DNA from: Candidatus Bipolaricaulota bacterium
Lineage (GTDB): Bacteria > Bipolaricaulota > Bipolaricaulia > RBG-16-55-9 > DRXL01
NCBI GenBank assembly: GCA_938091745.1
Contig: CALLJK010000013.1
Coordinates: 34,549 to 98,548 of the forward strand
Length of the DNA stretch: 64,000 nt
Reading direction: 5' to 3'
Below the pieces are notes generated by a model that ran no database searches, had not been told where the DNA came from, and saw only the letters and a program-made list of their open reading frames with translations. Below, piece after piece: positions 25,281 through 33,697 of the stretch (position 1 is its first letter; each line of letters begins with the position of its first letter). A program made the position numbers and the translations under genes.

Positions 25281-26138
25281 ATGAAAGCTGTTGCAAAGTT
25301 TGCTGTGGTCGTCCTCGGGGTGGCGCTCCTTGCGGGAGCATGGTCTTCACACGCGCAGCAGGCACTCACGGGGCCGCAAATTTTACAGAAAGTCGAAGAG
25401 AAGGGCGGCATAGGCGGCACCCAAGGGGAACTCATAAGCGACGTCAAGTTCGACATCATTGGGAAAGATAAGAAGACGGCGACCAACGAATTTCGCTTCT
25501 TCTCCAAGCGCAAGCAGGGTGAGCCGGATCGGCTCTTGGTCGCGTTCGTCAAGCCCGACGACGTGCGCGGCACGCTCTTCTTGAGCATCAAGCCCCAGGG
25601 CAAGGACGCCGATCTCTGGCTTTATCTGCCCGCGTTGGGAGCCGTCAAACAGCTCGTTAACACCCAAGAGCGCAAGGGGAGCTTCGCTGGAAGCAATCTC
25701 TCGTTTGAAGATCTAGGGAGCGGCTTCAAGTACAGCGAGAGCTACACCGCTGACGAGAAGGTCACCGAAGAGAAGATCAAAGTCGGAGACAAAGAGTACG
25801 CGACGTATGTGCTGACGCTGCGCGTGAAGAAAGAGAAAGAGAAGACCGAGGACTATCCGCTGCGCAAGATGTGGGTAGAGAAGACAGAGTTTGTCGTGCT
25901 CAAGGGCGAAGGGTATAATAAGACAAACAAGCTGGAGACTGTCTTTGAAGCCTTAGCGTTGGGGAAGTTTGAGGGCGACACCGTGCCCGAGAAAGTTTTG
26001 ATCAAGAACGTGCTGGATAACAGCCAGACGACGATCAGTTTCTTGACGCGCAAGCGCCCTGCCCAGCCGTTGCCGGAGAACCTCTTTGACCCGAACAATC
26101 TGAAAAATTTAAAGATTGATGACCTCCTCAAGCTCTAG
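25281..26138 (+). CDS. LolA-like outer membrane lipoprotein-sorting protein
   Basis: The 285-residue secreted protein has signal peptide VAKFAVVVLGVALLAGAWSSHA. The mature fold is LolA-like: ILQKVEEKGG, FFSKRKQGEPDRLLVAFVKPDDVRGT in pieces, the strongly conserved DLWLYLPALGAVKQL and GSFAGSNLSFEDLG, and the end FDPNNLKNLKIDDLLKL. Proteins of this class (annotated outer membrane lipoprotein-sorting protein) typically sit next to MMPL exporters and are thought to receive a hydrophobic cargo in the periplasm. It is last in the tetR operon, followed by two hairpins. Confidence 0.88.
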   Translation: MKAVAKFAVVVLGVALLAGAWSSHAQQALTGPQILQKVEEKGGIGGTQGELISDVKFDIIGKDKKTATNEFRFFSKRKQGEPDRLLVAFVKPDDVRGTLFLSIKPQGKDADLWLYLPALGAVKQLVNTQERKGSFAGSNLSFEDLGSGFKYSESYTADEKVTEEKIKVGDKEYATYVLTLRVKKEKEKTEDYPLRKMWVEKTEFVVLKGEGYNKTNKLETVFEALALGKFEGDTVPEKVLIKNVLDNSQTTISFLTRKRPAQPLPENLFDPNNLKNLKIDDLLKL

Positions 26139-26143
26139 CCCGC

Positions 26144-26173
26144 GGGAACGCCATTCCTGCCCGTGGCGTTCCC
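26144..26173. terminator. Strong hairpin after the RND operon
   Basis: GGGAACGCCA and TGGCGTTCCC form a perfect 10-bp stem with a 10-nt loop just after the LolA-like stop. No T-run follows on either strand. A second GC-only hairpin (GGGGGCGGG/CCCGCCCCC, 26190-26215) lies between it and the convergent gene, so this 87-bp gap is all structured sequence. Confidence 0.55.
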
Positions 26174-26225
26174 GAGTGAGGAGCCCTCAGGGGGCGGGCC
26201 CCCTCCCCCGCCCCCTCCCCTCCCT

Positions 26226-26717
26226 TCACGAGAGCCCTTGGCGCAGCAAGAGGGAGAACGCCACAAGAAAACCGAACGCTATCAGCAATATCCAGCCAAA
26301 CCCCAAAGACACCGTAAAGCTGAGCGCCCCTGCCCCCAAAGCCCCAGAGAGCAGCGCAATCGCGCCTAGACGCTTTAGATGCGCCCACACGATTGCATTC
26401 GGAGGATCTGAGAATAGCTCCAAGCGTCGCGCAAAGAGCTCTGTATCCCACGCGATTAAGCCGCTGAGGACGCTGCCGAACGCTGCCCAGCTATTCCAGA
26501 GCGTTGCAACCCCGCTGAGGGCTAAAAGCACGATAAAGCTTATGGAGGCTACCCAAGCCCTGCGCCCATAGCTATTGACTATCGCGAGAACCCCAAAGAT
26601 TGCAGCGAGCACTGCCCAAGGCCACTCCCCTCGCACACCCCATAACAGCGCTAAGATCCCGTGACTGATGCTCCATCCCGCCCGCGCTACTCCCCAGAGT
26701 ATTCTTTGTGCTGGCAT
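26226..26717 (-). CDS. Integral membrane protein, unknown function
   Basis: The 163-residue protein has about four to five hydrophobic helices: SISHGILALLWGV, WAVLAAIFGVLAIV, WVASISFIVLLALSGVATLW and the C-terminal IALLSGALGAGALSF and ILLIAFGFLVAFSLLL. No family motif is recognised. ATG 26717 is 2 bp after the DUF58 gene stop, so it belongs to the MoxR-DUF58 operon as its last gene; a longer N-terminus read from the same frame would overlap DUF58. Confidence 0.65.
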   Translation of the reverse strand: MPAQRILWGVARAGWSISHGILALLWGVRGEWPWAVLAAIFGVLAIVNSYGRRAWVASISFIVLLALSGVATLWNSWAAFGSVLSGLIAWDTELFARRLELFSDPPNAIVWAHLKRLGAIALLSGALGAGALSFTVSLGFGWILLIAFGFLVAFSLLLRQGLS

Positions 26718-26719
26718 TC

Positions 26720-28087
26720 TCAAAGTACCCCGCGACGGACAAGCGCGGCACGCCAGGCTGTTCGCCCTAGCTCGCCGCGCACAACACTCGCTAACGGTTT
26801 GGTAACGTCCCAATCAACAACACGAATCCCCGCGCGCCGCAATTGGGTGAGTACCCCCTGTCGCCGGAGATACTCCAAGCGCAGCGCAAGCTCTACTTCT
26901 GGTGTGCGGGCCAGAGATGCGCTCTCAAACAGAATGGGATTGGGCACGATACAAAGCACCTCATAGCGCAATCGCAAATCAATGATCGTCTTGACGTCAG
27001 ACTCTAAGATCGGCCCCACGAAGACAAGCTGCGATCCCGCTGGCAGCAGCCGTGTCGGCAAGTTCTCTAAATCTTCGAAGACGGCTTTGTCTCCCTTCTC
27101 CGCTGACGCGATAGCCCGCAGAAGCTTCTCGCGCTGCCAACGGCCAAAACCTGGCCAGGTCCAATCTAAGTATCTCCCATAGATGAGCAGCCCGACTCTG
27201 TTCCCTTGAGCCGTGAAATAATGAGCTAATGAGAGCGCTGCGCGCACACTATGCTCAAAGAGCGAGAAGACCTCTCCCCCAGCCCCTCCCCGGCGCGGGG
27301 AGGGGAGCTCCCCCTTCCCTTTAGGGAAGGGGAAAAGGGGGTTAGGTCGCACCACGTCACTGCGCTCGCGAGCATCTAAGAGAATAATCACATCGGCAAC
27401 GCGCTCCTGCTCGAACTCGTTGACAATAAGCCGATCTTTTCTTGCTGTTGCTTTCCAATTGATATAGCGTCGCTCGTCGCCGGGGTAGTATTCTCTCACC
27501 CCGAAGAATTCTATCCCGGTGCCGCCCAGACGCGCTTTCACTTGTCCAGAGAAGATACGCGTCCGCCGCGGACGAATGAGAATCTCCTCAAGCCGTTCAA
27601 ACGTCGGGACGATCAGGAGTTCGCTCACACAGGGAAGTTTTCTCCTCTCGACAAACAGCCCCAAAGTGTCCGTGATCGTGACTGAGAGATCTTCCCAGCG
27701 TGCGAGGCCACGCACGCCCGTCACTGTGTATTCAAGAGAAGTCTTCCCTCCAGCGGGGAGCGCTTCGAGCCTTGTGGGGCTGTGCTGGCGCAGCTCAAGA
27801 GGCGCGGGAACGCCATCGGCCAATTCGACGAGTTCGAGCTTTGGCCCAAGATTCTCGATCTCGACGCGCACCGTGACAAGCTCCTCGCTCAAAACGCGCT
27901 GTTCGCTCAAGCTCCGCTGGGCCTTCAGCTCAATCTGAGCAGGGAGAGCGAAGTAAAACCCAACAGCGAGATAGCAGACCAAGGGCAGGGCTAATACTAA
28001 GAGCTCCCCTTGGCGCAGGATCTCGCCGATCAAGATCAAAGCGAATGCAGCACTTCCTAAGAAAGCCCAGCGATGCTGGCCAAGCAT
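26720..28087 (-). CDS. DUF58 domain protein with repeat-encoded insert
   Basis: The 455-residue protein has two N-terminal TM helices (about 7-24 and 28-48), a beta-rich segment, and the DUF58 signature at 191-215 (EFFGVREYYPGDERRYINWK). A VWA-like fold follows, starting VADVIILLDARERSD. DUF58 proteins accompany MoxR AAA ATPases and are thought to act in envelope assembly. Residues about 247-273 (NPLFPFPKGKGELPSPRRGG onwards) are encoded by a family A repeat placed just after the first VWA strand. The frame continues cleanly into FSLFEHSVRAALSLAH. It overlaps the DUF5615 gene by one base. Confidence 0.9.
   Translation of the reverse strand: MLGQHRWAFLGSAAFALILIGEILRQGELLVLALPLVCYLAVGFYFALPAQIELKAQRSLSEQRVLSEELVTVRVEIENLGPKLELVELADGVPAPLELRQHSPTRLEALPAGGKTSLEYTVTGVRGLARWEDLSVTITDTLGLFVERRKLPCVSELLIVPTFERLEEILIRPRRTRIFSGQVKARLGGTGIEFFGVREYYPGDERRYINWKATARKDRLIVNEFEQERVADVIILLDARERSDVVRPNPLFPFPKGKGELPSPRRGGAGGEVFSLFEHSVRAALSLAHYFTAQGNRVGLLIYGRYLDWTWPGFGRWQREKLLRAIASAEKGDKAVFEDLENLPTRLLPAGSQLVFVGPILESDVKTIIDLRLRYEVLCIVPNPILFESASLARTPEVELALRLEYLRRQGVLTQLRRAGIRVVDWDVTKPLASVVRGELGRTAWRAALVRRGVL
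27269..27348. repeat. Palindromic repeat, family A, inside the DUF58 gene
   Basis: An 80-bp copy in reverse orientation to the rsmA copy: GACCTCTCCCCC at one end and GGGGGTTAGGTC at the other, with hairpins CCCCTCCCCG/CGGGGAGGGG and CCCTTCCCT/AGGGAAGGG. It is translated through without a stop on the minus strand as part of DUF58. Confidence 0.9.
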
Positions 28088-28470
28088 TATCTTCTGAAAG
28101 TACCCCCGATAGGCAAAGAGCGAATGCGCACCCGAGTCTCTTCTAACACCACGACACTTCCCTGTTCTAGAGCTTCCTTGATATTTGGTAAGTTCGCCTG
28201 CAGCAGAGCCACTTGAGCCTCTGGGCGACGCTGCGAGACCCGGCGAAAGAGAATAATCAAGGGCTTGCGTTCCCTACGTAAAGCCAAGAGTGTGCCAAAG
28301 TCGGTATCAGCAGAGATTAGCACACGATCTTCTTGCGCAGCTAGCTCGAAGATGACTTCATCAGGGGCACTTTGAAGTCCGTAATCCCGCACATGGACTG
28401 CCTCATGCCCGGCATGCCGCAGGCTCTCGGCTACAAGCGGCGAGAGGGCATTGTCCACAAGAAACCTCAT
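28087..28470 (-). CDS. DUF5615 PIN-like toxin-family protein
   Basis: The 127-residue protein starts [32 protein letters not shown] and continues [20 protein letters not shown]. The aspartates in VDNALSP and SADTDFG are the acidic centre of PIN-like (Mut7-C/DUF5615) nucleases. Members pair with DUF433 proteins as probable toxin-antitoxin modules. It overlaps the DUF433 gene by 4 bp upstream. The pair is embedded, same strand, between moxR and the DUF58 gene. Confidence 0.85.
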   Translation of the reverse strand: MRFLVDNALSPLVAESLRHAGHEAVHVRDYGLQSAPDEVIFELAAQEDRVLISADTDFGTLLALRRERKPLIILFRRVSQRRPEAQVALLQANLPNIKEALEQGSVVVLEETRVRIRSLPIGGTFRR

Positions 28471-28697
28471 GGGATTGTAACGAGTGGTAATTCCCGCTCC
28501 TGCATAGCTTCAGCAGCATACCGCAAGGCTTCGCGAATGTCTTCCGGTTCTAGGTCGGGATAGGCGCGCAGTATCTCTTCGTCACTCATCCCATCGGCCA
28601 CCATTGCCACGACCGTCGCTACAGGGATACGCAAGCCTCGCAAGCATGGGACGCCCCCCATCTGATTTGGATCCACAGTGATTCGCTGAAATTTCAT
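28467..28697 (-). CDS. DUF433 family antitoxin-like protein
   Basis: The 76-residue protein matches DUF433: [21 protein letters not shown] then [31 protein letters not shown], a helix-turn-helix-like fold. It is the presumed antitoxin for the overlapping DUF5615 gene. It has its own near-consensus promoter between it and moxR. A second, diverged DUF433-DUF5615 pair is at 61486-62090. Confidence 0.87.
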   Translation of the reverse strand: MKFQRITVDPNQMGGVPCLRGLRIPVATVVAMVADGMSDEEILRAYPDLEPEDIREALRYAAEAMQERELPLVTIP

Positions 28698-28716
28698 AAT
28701 TTCTCACTCTTGCTTC

Positions 28717-28745
28717 ATTATAGTATCAGGTCCGCTGACTGACAA
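28717..28745 (-). promoter_or_regulatory. Promoter of the DUF433-DUF5615 pair
   Basis: On the minus strand TTGTCA (28745-28740) and TATAAT (28722-28717) are spaced by 17 bp. It fills the short gap between the moxR stop (28746) and the DUF433 start, so the cassette carries its own promoter within the operon. Confidence 0.7.
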
Positions 28746-29699
28746 TTACTCCACCTTTGGCACAGGAACACGCCCTAAGATCTCCGAGACAATATCGCGC
28801 TCAGAGAGCTTCTTCATCCAGAGTTCGGGCTGCAAGATCAGTCTATGAGCGAGCGCTGCATGAGCAACAGATTTGACGTCATCAGGGATGACGTAGTCGC
28901 GTCCTTCGAGCGCCGCTCGCGCCCGCGATAACTTTAACAGCGCCAACGATCCGCGCGGGCTGGCCCCAACTAGGACCCTCCCATCAGCGCGCGTTTCCTG
29001 AACGATCTCAACAATATATCTCTCGATATCTGGGTGCACGAAGACCATCTCTAAAGCTTGGCGCATGGCGAGCAGCTCATGAGCATCCACGAGCTTTTGG
29101 AGCTCCGGTTCGTCATGGCCGCGCTCGCGCCGCCTGCGCAAGATCTCTTGCTCGTGTTCAACCGAGGGATACCCCAGCGATAAGCGCACCATAAATCTGT
29201 CGAGTTGGGCTTCCGGCAGTGGAAACGTCCCCTCAAACTCGATGGGGTTCTGCGTGGCCATGACAATGAACGGCTGCGGCAACGGAAGTGTCTGCCCTTC
29301 AAGGGTCACTTGAAATTCCTGCATGGCTTCAAGGAGAGCAGCTTGAGTCTTGGGAGAAGCCCGGTTGATCTCATCAGCTAAGATGAGATTGGCGAAGATC
29401 GGCCCTGGGCGCAACTCAAAGCGTCCACTGTGACGCTCGTAGATATACGTCCCGGTGATGTCGCCGGGCAGAAGATCCGGCGTGAATTGTATTCTCTTGA
29501 ATGCCAACCCCAGCACGGTCGCGAAACTCTTTGCCGTAAGAGTCTTCGCTAAGCCCGGTAGGTCCTCAAAGAGTATGTGTCCGCCCGCAAGCACAGCAAT
29601 GAAGACCTGCTCTAAGACAGCGCGCTTCCCAATCACAGCTTTCTCGACTTCGTCCAAGATCTGGTGCGCTTTCTCAGCGACGGTCGCGAGTGCGTTCAT
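28746..29699 (-). CDS. MoxR family AAA ATPase
   Basis: The 317-residue AAA+ chaperone-like ATPase has Walker A in GGHILFEDLPGLAKT, FKRIQFTPDLLPGDITGTYIY, Walker B LILADEINRASPKTQAALLEAM, sensor-1 ATQNPIEFEGTFPLPEAQLDRF and sensor-2 ASPRGSLALLKLSRA. MoxR ATPases work with DUF58/VWA partners in metal insertion or envelope-protein assembly. ATG 29699 is chosen; the start overlaps the upstream membrane-protein gene by 26 bp. Confidence 0.94.
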   Translation of the reverse strand: MNALATVAEKAHQILDEVEKAVIGKRAVLEQVFIAVLAGGHILFEDLPGLAKTLTAKSFATVLGLAFKRIQFTPDLLPGDITGTYIYERHSGRFELRPGPIFANLILADEINRASPKTQAALLEAMQEFQVTLEGQTLPLPQPFIVMATQNPIEFEGTFPLPEAQLDRFMVRLSLGYPSVEHEQEILRRRRERGHDEPELQKLVDAHELLAMRQALEMVFVHPDIERYIVEIVQETRADGRVLVGASPRGSLALLKLSRARAALEGRDYVIPDDVKSVAHAALAHRLILQPELWMKKLSERDIVSEILGRVPVPKVE

Positions 29700-30306
29700 A
29701 GGCCTCCCCAGCAAAGTGTTCTAAGATATCTGTGAGCTGCGAGATCTCTTCCAGACGACGCCTTCTCTGTGCGGGACTGGCCGGCAGACGCCCGCTCAGC
29801 CAGAGCCAGCCACGCCGCGCTGCTGACCGCGGGAACTCTAAGTCCAGAGCCTCGCGAAGATCCGATAAGATCGCGCCCGACTGGAAGCGTCTGCGCGCCT
29901 CGCTCTCGCTAATCTCCTCATGTAGCGCAACCCATTGGATCGCGATGTCGCTGACGAGACGATGCACGTTCCAGCGCGCCAGCTCTCCTTGACAGGCCAG
30001 CCCAATCTTCTGCGCTAACGATTGCACTGGCCCTGTCCTGAAGATCTTCTCTTGGGAAGCAGCGCGCATGCGCCCCTGGAGCACCAGATCGAGAATTATC
30101 ATATAGACACCCAAGCTCCCCACGACCAAAAAGAGCATCCAGACGAGCCCAAAGGGCAGGCTTGCCAAACGCAACTCCCATAACCAGAGCTCATACAGCA
30201 CATAGCGCAGGAACTGCTCGCGCAGTGCCTCTCCGAAGAGAAGCGTGAGAGCTCCGGCGAGGGCGATAAGCCCAAGCCCAATATATATCCGGCGTCGTCG
30301 TGTCAT
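29674..30306 (-). CDS. Membrane protein of the MoxR operon, unknown function
   Basis: The 210-residue protein has a short basic N-terminus (MTRRRRIYI), two hydrophobic helices (about 8-27 and 50-72) and a soluble, helical, arginine-rich C-terminal two-thirds with AIQWVALHEEISESEARRRF. The C-terminal EEISQLTDILEHFAGEAYER is predicted helical. I recognise no family. It overlaps the DUF4129 gene by 4 bp and moxR by 26 bp, which suggests a membrane component of the same complex. Confidence 0.65.
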   Translation of the reverse strand: MTRRRRIYIGLGLIALAGALTLLFGEALREQFLRYVLYELWLWELRLASLPFGLVWMLFLVVGSLGVYMIILDLVLQGRMRAASQEKIFRTGPVQSLAQKIGLACQGELARWNVHRLVSDIAIQWVALHEEISESEARRRFQSGAILSDLREALDLEFPRSAARRGWLWLSGRLPASPAQRRRRLEEISQLTDILEHFAGEAYERTRDRR

Positions 30307-31199
30307 GCGGGATGGAACACCTCAGGAGCGCGTTCGCCGCGCCCATAGATATGAGTGATTTCATCGAGGAGCTGGAGCGCCTCGCGCTCGTGCTCTGGAG
30401 TCGGATGAGCTGGGCTGTAGCGCGCCCACTCGAAGAGCCGCGACAGCCGAACAATGTGCTCTTCGAGCACCCCAAGCTGTGCTAATCTCTTCTCAAACTC
30501 CCGCGCGGTCATAGCCTGTGAAATTTCTAGATGAAATCGCTCACTCAAAAGCTGGCACATCTCCTGATAGCATCGCAGGATCGTCCCTGTCACAGGAGCC
30601 CCAGATCGCAGCTCTTGAGCGTAGCGCCTCGTAAGATCGGCAAGCTCTTCCAGAGAGAGAGGCCGAACACGCGCGTGCCACAGGCGCCACACGACAACGA
30701 CCGCTACACTAATCGTTAATAGAGCAAGCAGCACGAAGAGAAATGTACCCCACCATGGGACGTGAACGTGTTCTAACGACGGGAAGGGTTGAGTTGGTTC
30801 CTCGGGCAAGACCCCCACCCCTGGGGGAGCACCCTTAGGCTCTCTCAAGAACGATCGATCGCGCCAGCGCAAGAGAATCAGAAAGATCGCAATGAACCAC
30901 AGAGCTGCCGGGAGAGCACGCCGGATCGCGTCCCACAAGATCCTCGGGCGAAGTACTATCATGACTATGCTGAAGAGCATCAGGGATCCAAGAGCAATGA
31001 GTATAATCTGCTCTAGTGTTGGGGCTAGGTCGCTTTCACCCCCCTGGGGAGCCTGAGGAGTGCTCGACAGCTCTTCTGGAGGTTCCGATGGCGGGCCATA
31101 GCGCGTCCCTACGAACGATATATGCGACACTCCCGCAGCGAGTAGCACCAACGAGAGCAAGACCACAACAGGAATCACAAAGCGCCATTTAGTGAGCAT
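30303..31199 (-). CDS. DUF4129 domain membrane protein
   Basis: The 298-residue protein has four TM helices (about 5-24, 65-83, 95-110 and 155-178) separated by proline-rich loops. A cytoplasmic C-terminal DUF4129-like domain contains YAQELRSGAPVTGTILRCYQEM, TAREFEKRLAQLG, and the typical ending RLFEWARYSPAHPTPEHERE. DUF4129 occurs at the C-terminus of transglutaminase-like proteins in MoxR/DUF58 operons; here the transglutaminase domain is absent. ATG 31199 lies 2 bp after the aspS stop. Confidence 0.8.
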   Translation of the reverse strand: MLTKWRFVIPVVVLLSLVLLAAGVSHISFVGTRYGPPSEPPEELSSTPQAPQGGESDLAPTLEQIILIALGSLMLFSIVMIVLRPRILWDAIRRALPAALWFIAIFLILLRWRDRSFLREPKGAPPGVGVLPEEPTQPFPSLEHVHVPWWGTFLFVLLALLTISVAVVVVWRLWHARVRPLSLEELADLTRRYAQELRSGAPVTGTILRCYQEMCQLLSERFHLEISQAMTAREFEKRLAQLGVLEEHIVRLSRLFEWARYSPAHPTPEHEREALQLLDEITHIYGRGERAPEVFHPA

Positions 31200-31201
31200 G
31201 G

Positions 31202-32962
31202 TTAGGTCACTGTAATCCCCAACTCGCGCAGCTGCTTTTCGCTCACCTCGACGGGGGCTCCCGTCAACGGGCAATACGCTGTGTTCGTCTTGGGGAACGT
31301 GATGACGTCACGAATCGAATTGGCCCCAGCCATGAGCATAATCAGTCTATCTAACCCCAGGGCGATACCGCCATGGGGCGGCGCACCATATTCTAAAGCC
31401 CTCAAGAAGAACCCGAACTTCGCTTCTGTCTCTTCTCGTGTCAACCCCAATAAATCGAAGATCTTTTGCTGCAATTCGCGGTTGTGAATACGGATGCTCC
31501 CCCCGCCCAGCTCAACGCCATTGAGCACAAGATCATAGGCATTGGCGCGCACCTTGAGGGGCTCTTTCTCTAAAAGCTCTAAATCAGTCGCTTTCGGCGA
31601 CGTGAAGGGATGATGCTCGCTGACTAATCTCTGCTCTTGTTCGTCCCACTGAAAGAGCGGGAAGTCAAGCACCCAACAGAACTTCCATTGGTCTTTGGGG
31701 ATGAGCCCCTCCCGACGCGCAAGCTCCAGCCGAAGCGCTCCCAAAACAGTGTTGGTCGCCTTGCGCTCCCCAGCGATCATCAAGAGAAGATCGCCTGCAC
31801 GAGCTTGAGTCACCTGCTGAAGATCTTTCACTATGTGTGCATTGAGAAACTTCGCGATGGGCGATTCGATCCCTGACTCGGTGAATTTTGCCCAGAGCAA
31901 CCCTTTGGCGCCGAGCACTTGGGCTTGTTTTTCGAGCTCCGTTAATTGGCTGCGCGAGTACTTCGCTCCGCCGGGCAGAAGAAGTCCTTTAATGACTCCG
32001 CCACTCTTGAGGATCTCTGCAAAGATACGAAACTCCGAGCCTGCAAGGGCTTGAGAAAGATCTAGCAGTTCAAGCCCAAAGCGCAGATCGGGCTTATCAG
32101 AGCCATAGCGATCCATGGCCTCAGCGTAGCTGAGTTTGGGAAAGGGTCGCTTCAATCTCACGCCTAAATTCTTCTCAAACAGAAAAGTGATCAGCTCCTC
32201 GATCAGTTCGGTAATCGGGCGCTCGTCGAAGACGAAGCTCATCTCTAGATCTAACTGCGTGAATTCGGGCTGGCGATCTGCGCGTAAGTCTTCATCGCGG
32301 AAGCACCGAGCAATCTGGAAGTACTTCTCAAAGCCAGCGATCATCAATAACTGTTTAAAGAGCTGAGGGGACTGGGGCAGCGCGAAGAACTTCCCCGGAA
32401 ATGTCCTACTGGGGACGAGATAGTCTCGTGCCCCTTCGGGAGTAGATTTCGTGAGCATGGGCGTTTCGATCTCGTAAAAGCCGCGCTCGCTCAAGAAATT
32501 GCGAATGTCTAAAAAAACCCGATGGCGCAGGGCAAAGTTCTTCTGGAGTTCTGGGCGTCGCAGATCGAGATAGCGATACTCTAAGCGCACGAGCTCTTGG
32601 GCTTCTTGCGCAGGGTCCACGACGTCAATTGCGAACGGCGGGGTCTTGGCGCGATTGAGAATTTTGAGCTCCTCAACGCGCACCTCGATCTCGCCCGTGG
32701 GCAGCTTGGGGTTGATATTCTCGGGCGTTCGAGCGACCACTGTGCCGTGCGCGTAGATCACGTCTTCGCGATTCAGCTCGCGCGCGTGCGCATAGGCGTT
32801 CTGTTCCGGGCTGAAGAGCAACTGCACCAGCCCTGAACGATCCCGTAGATCTATAAAAATAAGTCCACCTAAGTCACGGCGCCGGTGCACCCAGCCCATC
32901 AGCGAGACCCTTCTGCCAACGTCACTCTTCGTGAGCTTGCCGCATTCTGCTGTGCGTTCCAT
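31202..32962 (-). CDS. aspS: Aspartyl-tRNA synthetase
   Basis: The 586-residue bacterial-type AspRS has the N-terminal OB-fold ([20 protein letters not shown]), class II motif 1 ([25 protein letters not shown] in pieces), motif 2 [19 protein letters not shown], the bacterial insertion domain (about 285-420) and motif 3 [16 protein letters not shown]. Whether it is discriminating or also charges tRNA-Asn cannot be judged here; no gatCAB genes are in the window. A clear AAGGAG Shine-Dalgarno precedes the start. Confidence 0.96.
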   Translation of the reverse strand: MERTAECGKLTKSDVGRRVSLMGWVHRRRDLGGLIFIDLRDRSGLVQLLFSPEQNAYAHARELNREDVIYAHGTVVARTPENINPKLPTGEIEVRVEELKILNRAKTPPFAIDVVDPAQEAQELVRLEYRYLDLRRPELQKNFALRHRVFLDIRNFLSERGFYEIETPMLTKSTPEGARDYLVPSRTFPGKFFALPQSPQLFKQLLMIAGFEKYFQIARCFRDEDLRADRQPEFTQLDLEMSFVFDERPITELIEELITFLFEKNLGVRLKRPFPKLSYAEAMDRYGSDKPDLRFGLELLDLSQALAGSEFRIFAEILKSGGVIKGLLLPGGAKYSRSQLTELEKQAQVLGAKGLLWAKFTESGIESPIAKFLNAHIVKDLQQVTQARAGDLLLMIAGERKATNTVLGALRLELARREGLIPKDQWKFCWVLDFPLFQWDEQEQRLVSEHHPFTSPKATDLELLEKEPLKVRANAYDLVLNGVELGGGSIRIHNRELQQKIFDLLGLTREETEAKFGFFLRALEYGAPPHGGIALGLDRLIMLMAGANSIRDVITFPKTNTAYCPLTGAPVEVSEKQLRELGITVT

Positions 32963-32979
32963 TTCTCTGTCTCCTTTAT

Positions 32980-33020
32980 CTTCCGTGCTTTCCGTTTCTT
33001 CCGTGTTCTCTGTGATTCAA
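32980..33020. repeat. Family B repeat (CACGGAA/TTCCGTG), half copy
   Basis: About 41 bp of tandem TTCCGTG-type units end in GTGATTCAA. The same units and the same GTGATTCAA end occur in the larger inverted repeat at 49250-49344. The right end contains the stop codon (TGA read on the minus strand) of the methyltransferase gene. Confidence 0.7.
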
Positions 33021-33682
33021 GCTTTGCGTACCGCCACCACATATGTTACCAACCCTAGTGTATCGTCGAGCATGACATCTGACGAGAGATTCCGTCGACA
33101 CCACCAAGCCATATCTTCGGGATCAACCGTAAAATCTGAGGGCTCTTGACGCCGTCCCGGCGCCAAATGCGTGAACACTAAACCTTCCCGCGCCACGCGG
33201 AAGAGTTCTCTCAAGAGCGCGCTCATATACCCAAAGGGGTCGTCGCTGATGGGATACCCCAAGACGCTCAACAGAAAGACGATGTCGAACTCATTCTCAG
33301 CAAAGGGCTGCGCCAGCACGTCGCGACGCTCAAAATACGGGCCAAAGCGCTTCACCGCCCCGGCGACCATCTTCTCGCTCAAATCTACTCCTAAATACGA
33401 GCGATAGCGCACACCTTGTGTGTCCAGATATTTCTTCAGATACCCCAAGCCGCAGCCGACATCCAAAATCTTTCGCTCTGTGAGATCGAACTTTTCTACC
33501 GCGTGCTGAAAGATCTTCTGCTGCACGGCTTCGTCGGGGTACTCCAAGACAGCCATGTCGTCGCCTGCCAAAACGATATTGCGCGCGTCGAAGAACGCCG
33601 CGTACTCATAGTGATCGCGAAAGCGCTTGGGTTTATAGAGCGCCATGCGCCGCCGCATGCGACTCCAGAGATTCGAGAGCAT
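33017..33682 (-). CDS. Class I SAM-dependent methyltransferase
   Basis: The 221-residue Rossmann-fold methyltransferase has motif [19 protein letters not shown], the acidic end [11 protein letters not shown], and motif [19 protein letters not shown]. Substrate unknown. A perfect TATAAT on the minus strand (33694-33689) ends 6 nt before ATG 33682, so the mRNA may be leaderless. Its stop codon falls in a family B repeat. Confidence 0.87.
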   Translation of the reverse strand: MLSNLWSRMRRRMALYKPKRFRDHYEYAAFFDARNIVLAGDDMAVLEYPDEAVQQKIFQHAVEKFDLTERKILDVGCGLGYLKKYLDTQGVRYRSYLGVDLSEKMVAGAVKRFGPYFERRDVLAQPFAENEFDIVFLLSVLGYPISDDPFGYMSALLRELFRVAREGLVFTHLAPGRRQEPSDFTVDPEDMAWWCRRNLSSDVMLDDTLGLVTYVVAVRKA

Positions 33683-33688
33683 AGAGTG

Positions 33689-33694
33689 ATTATA
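33689..33694 (-). promoter_or_regulatory. -10 element of the methyltransferase gene (probable leaderless start)
   Basis: TATAAT on the minus strand ends 6 nt from ATG 33682, placing the expected transcription start at the A of the start codon. No strong -35 is seen. Confidence 0.5.
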
Positions 33695-33697
33695 TCG

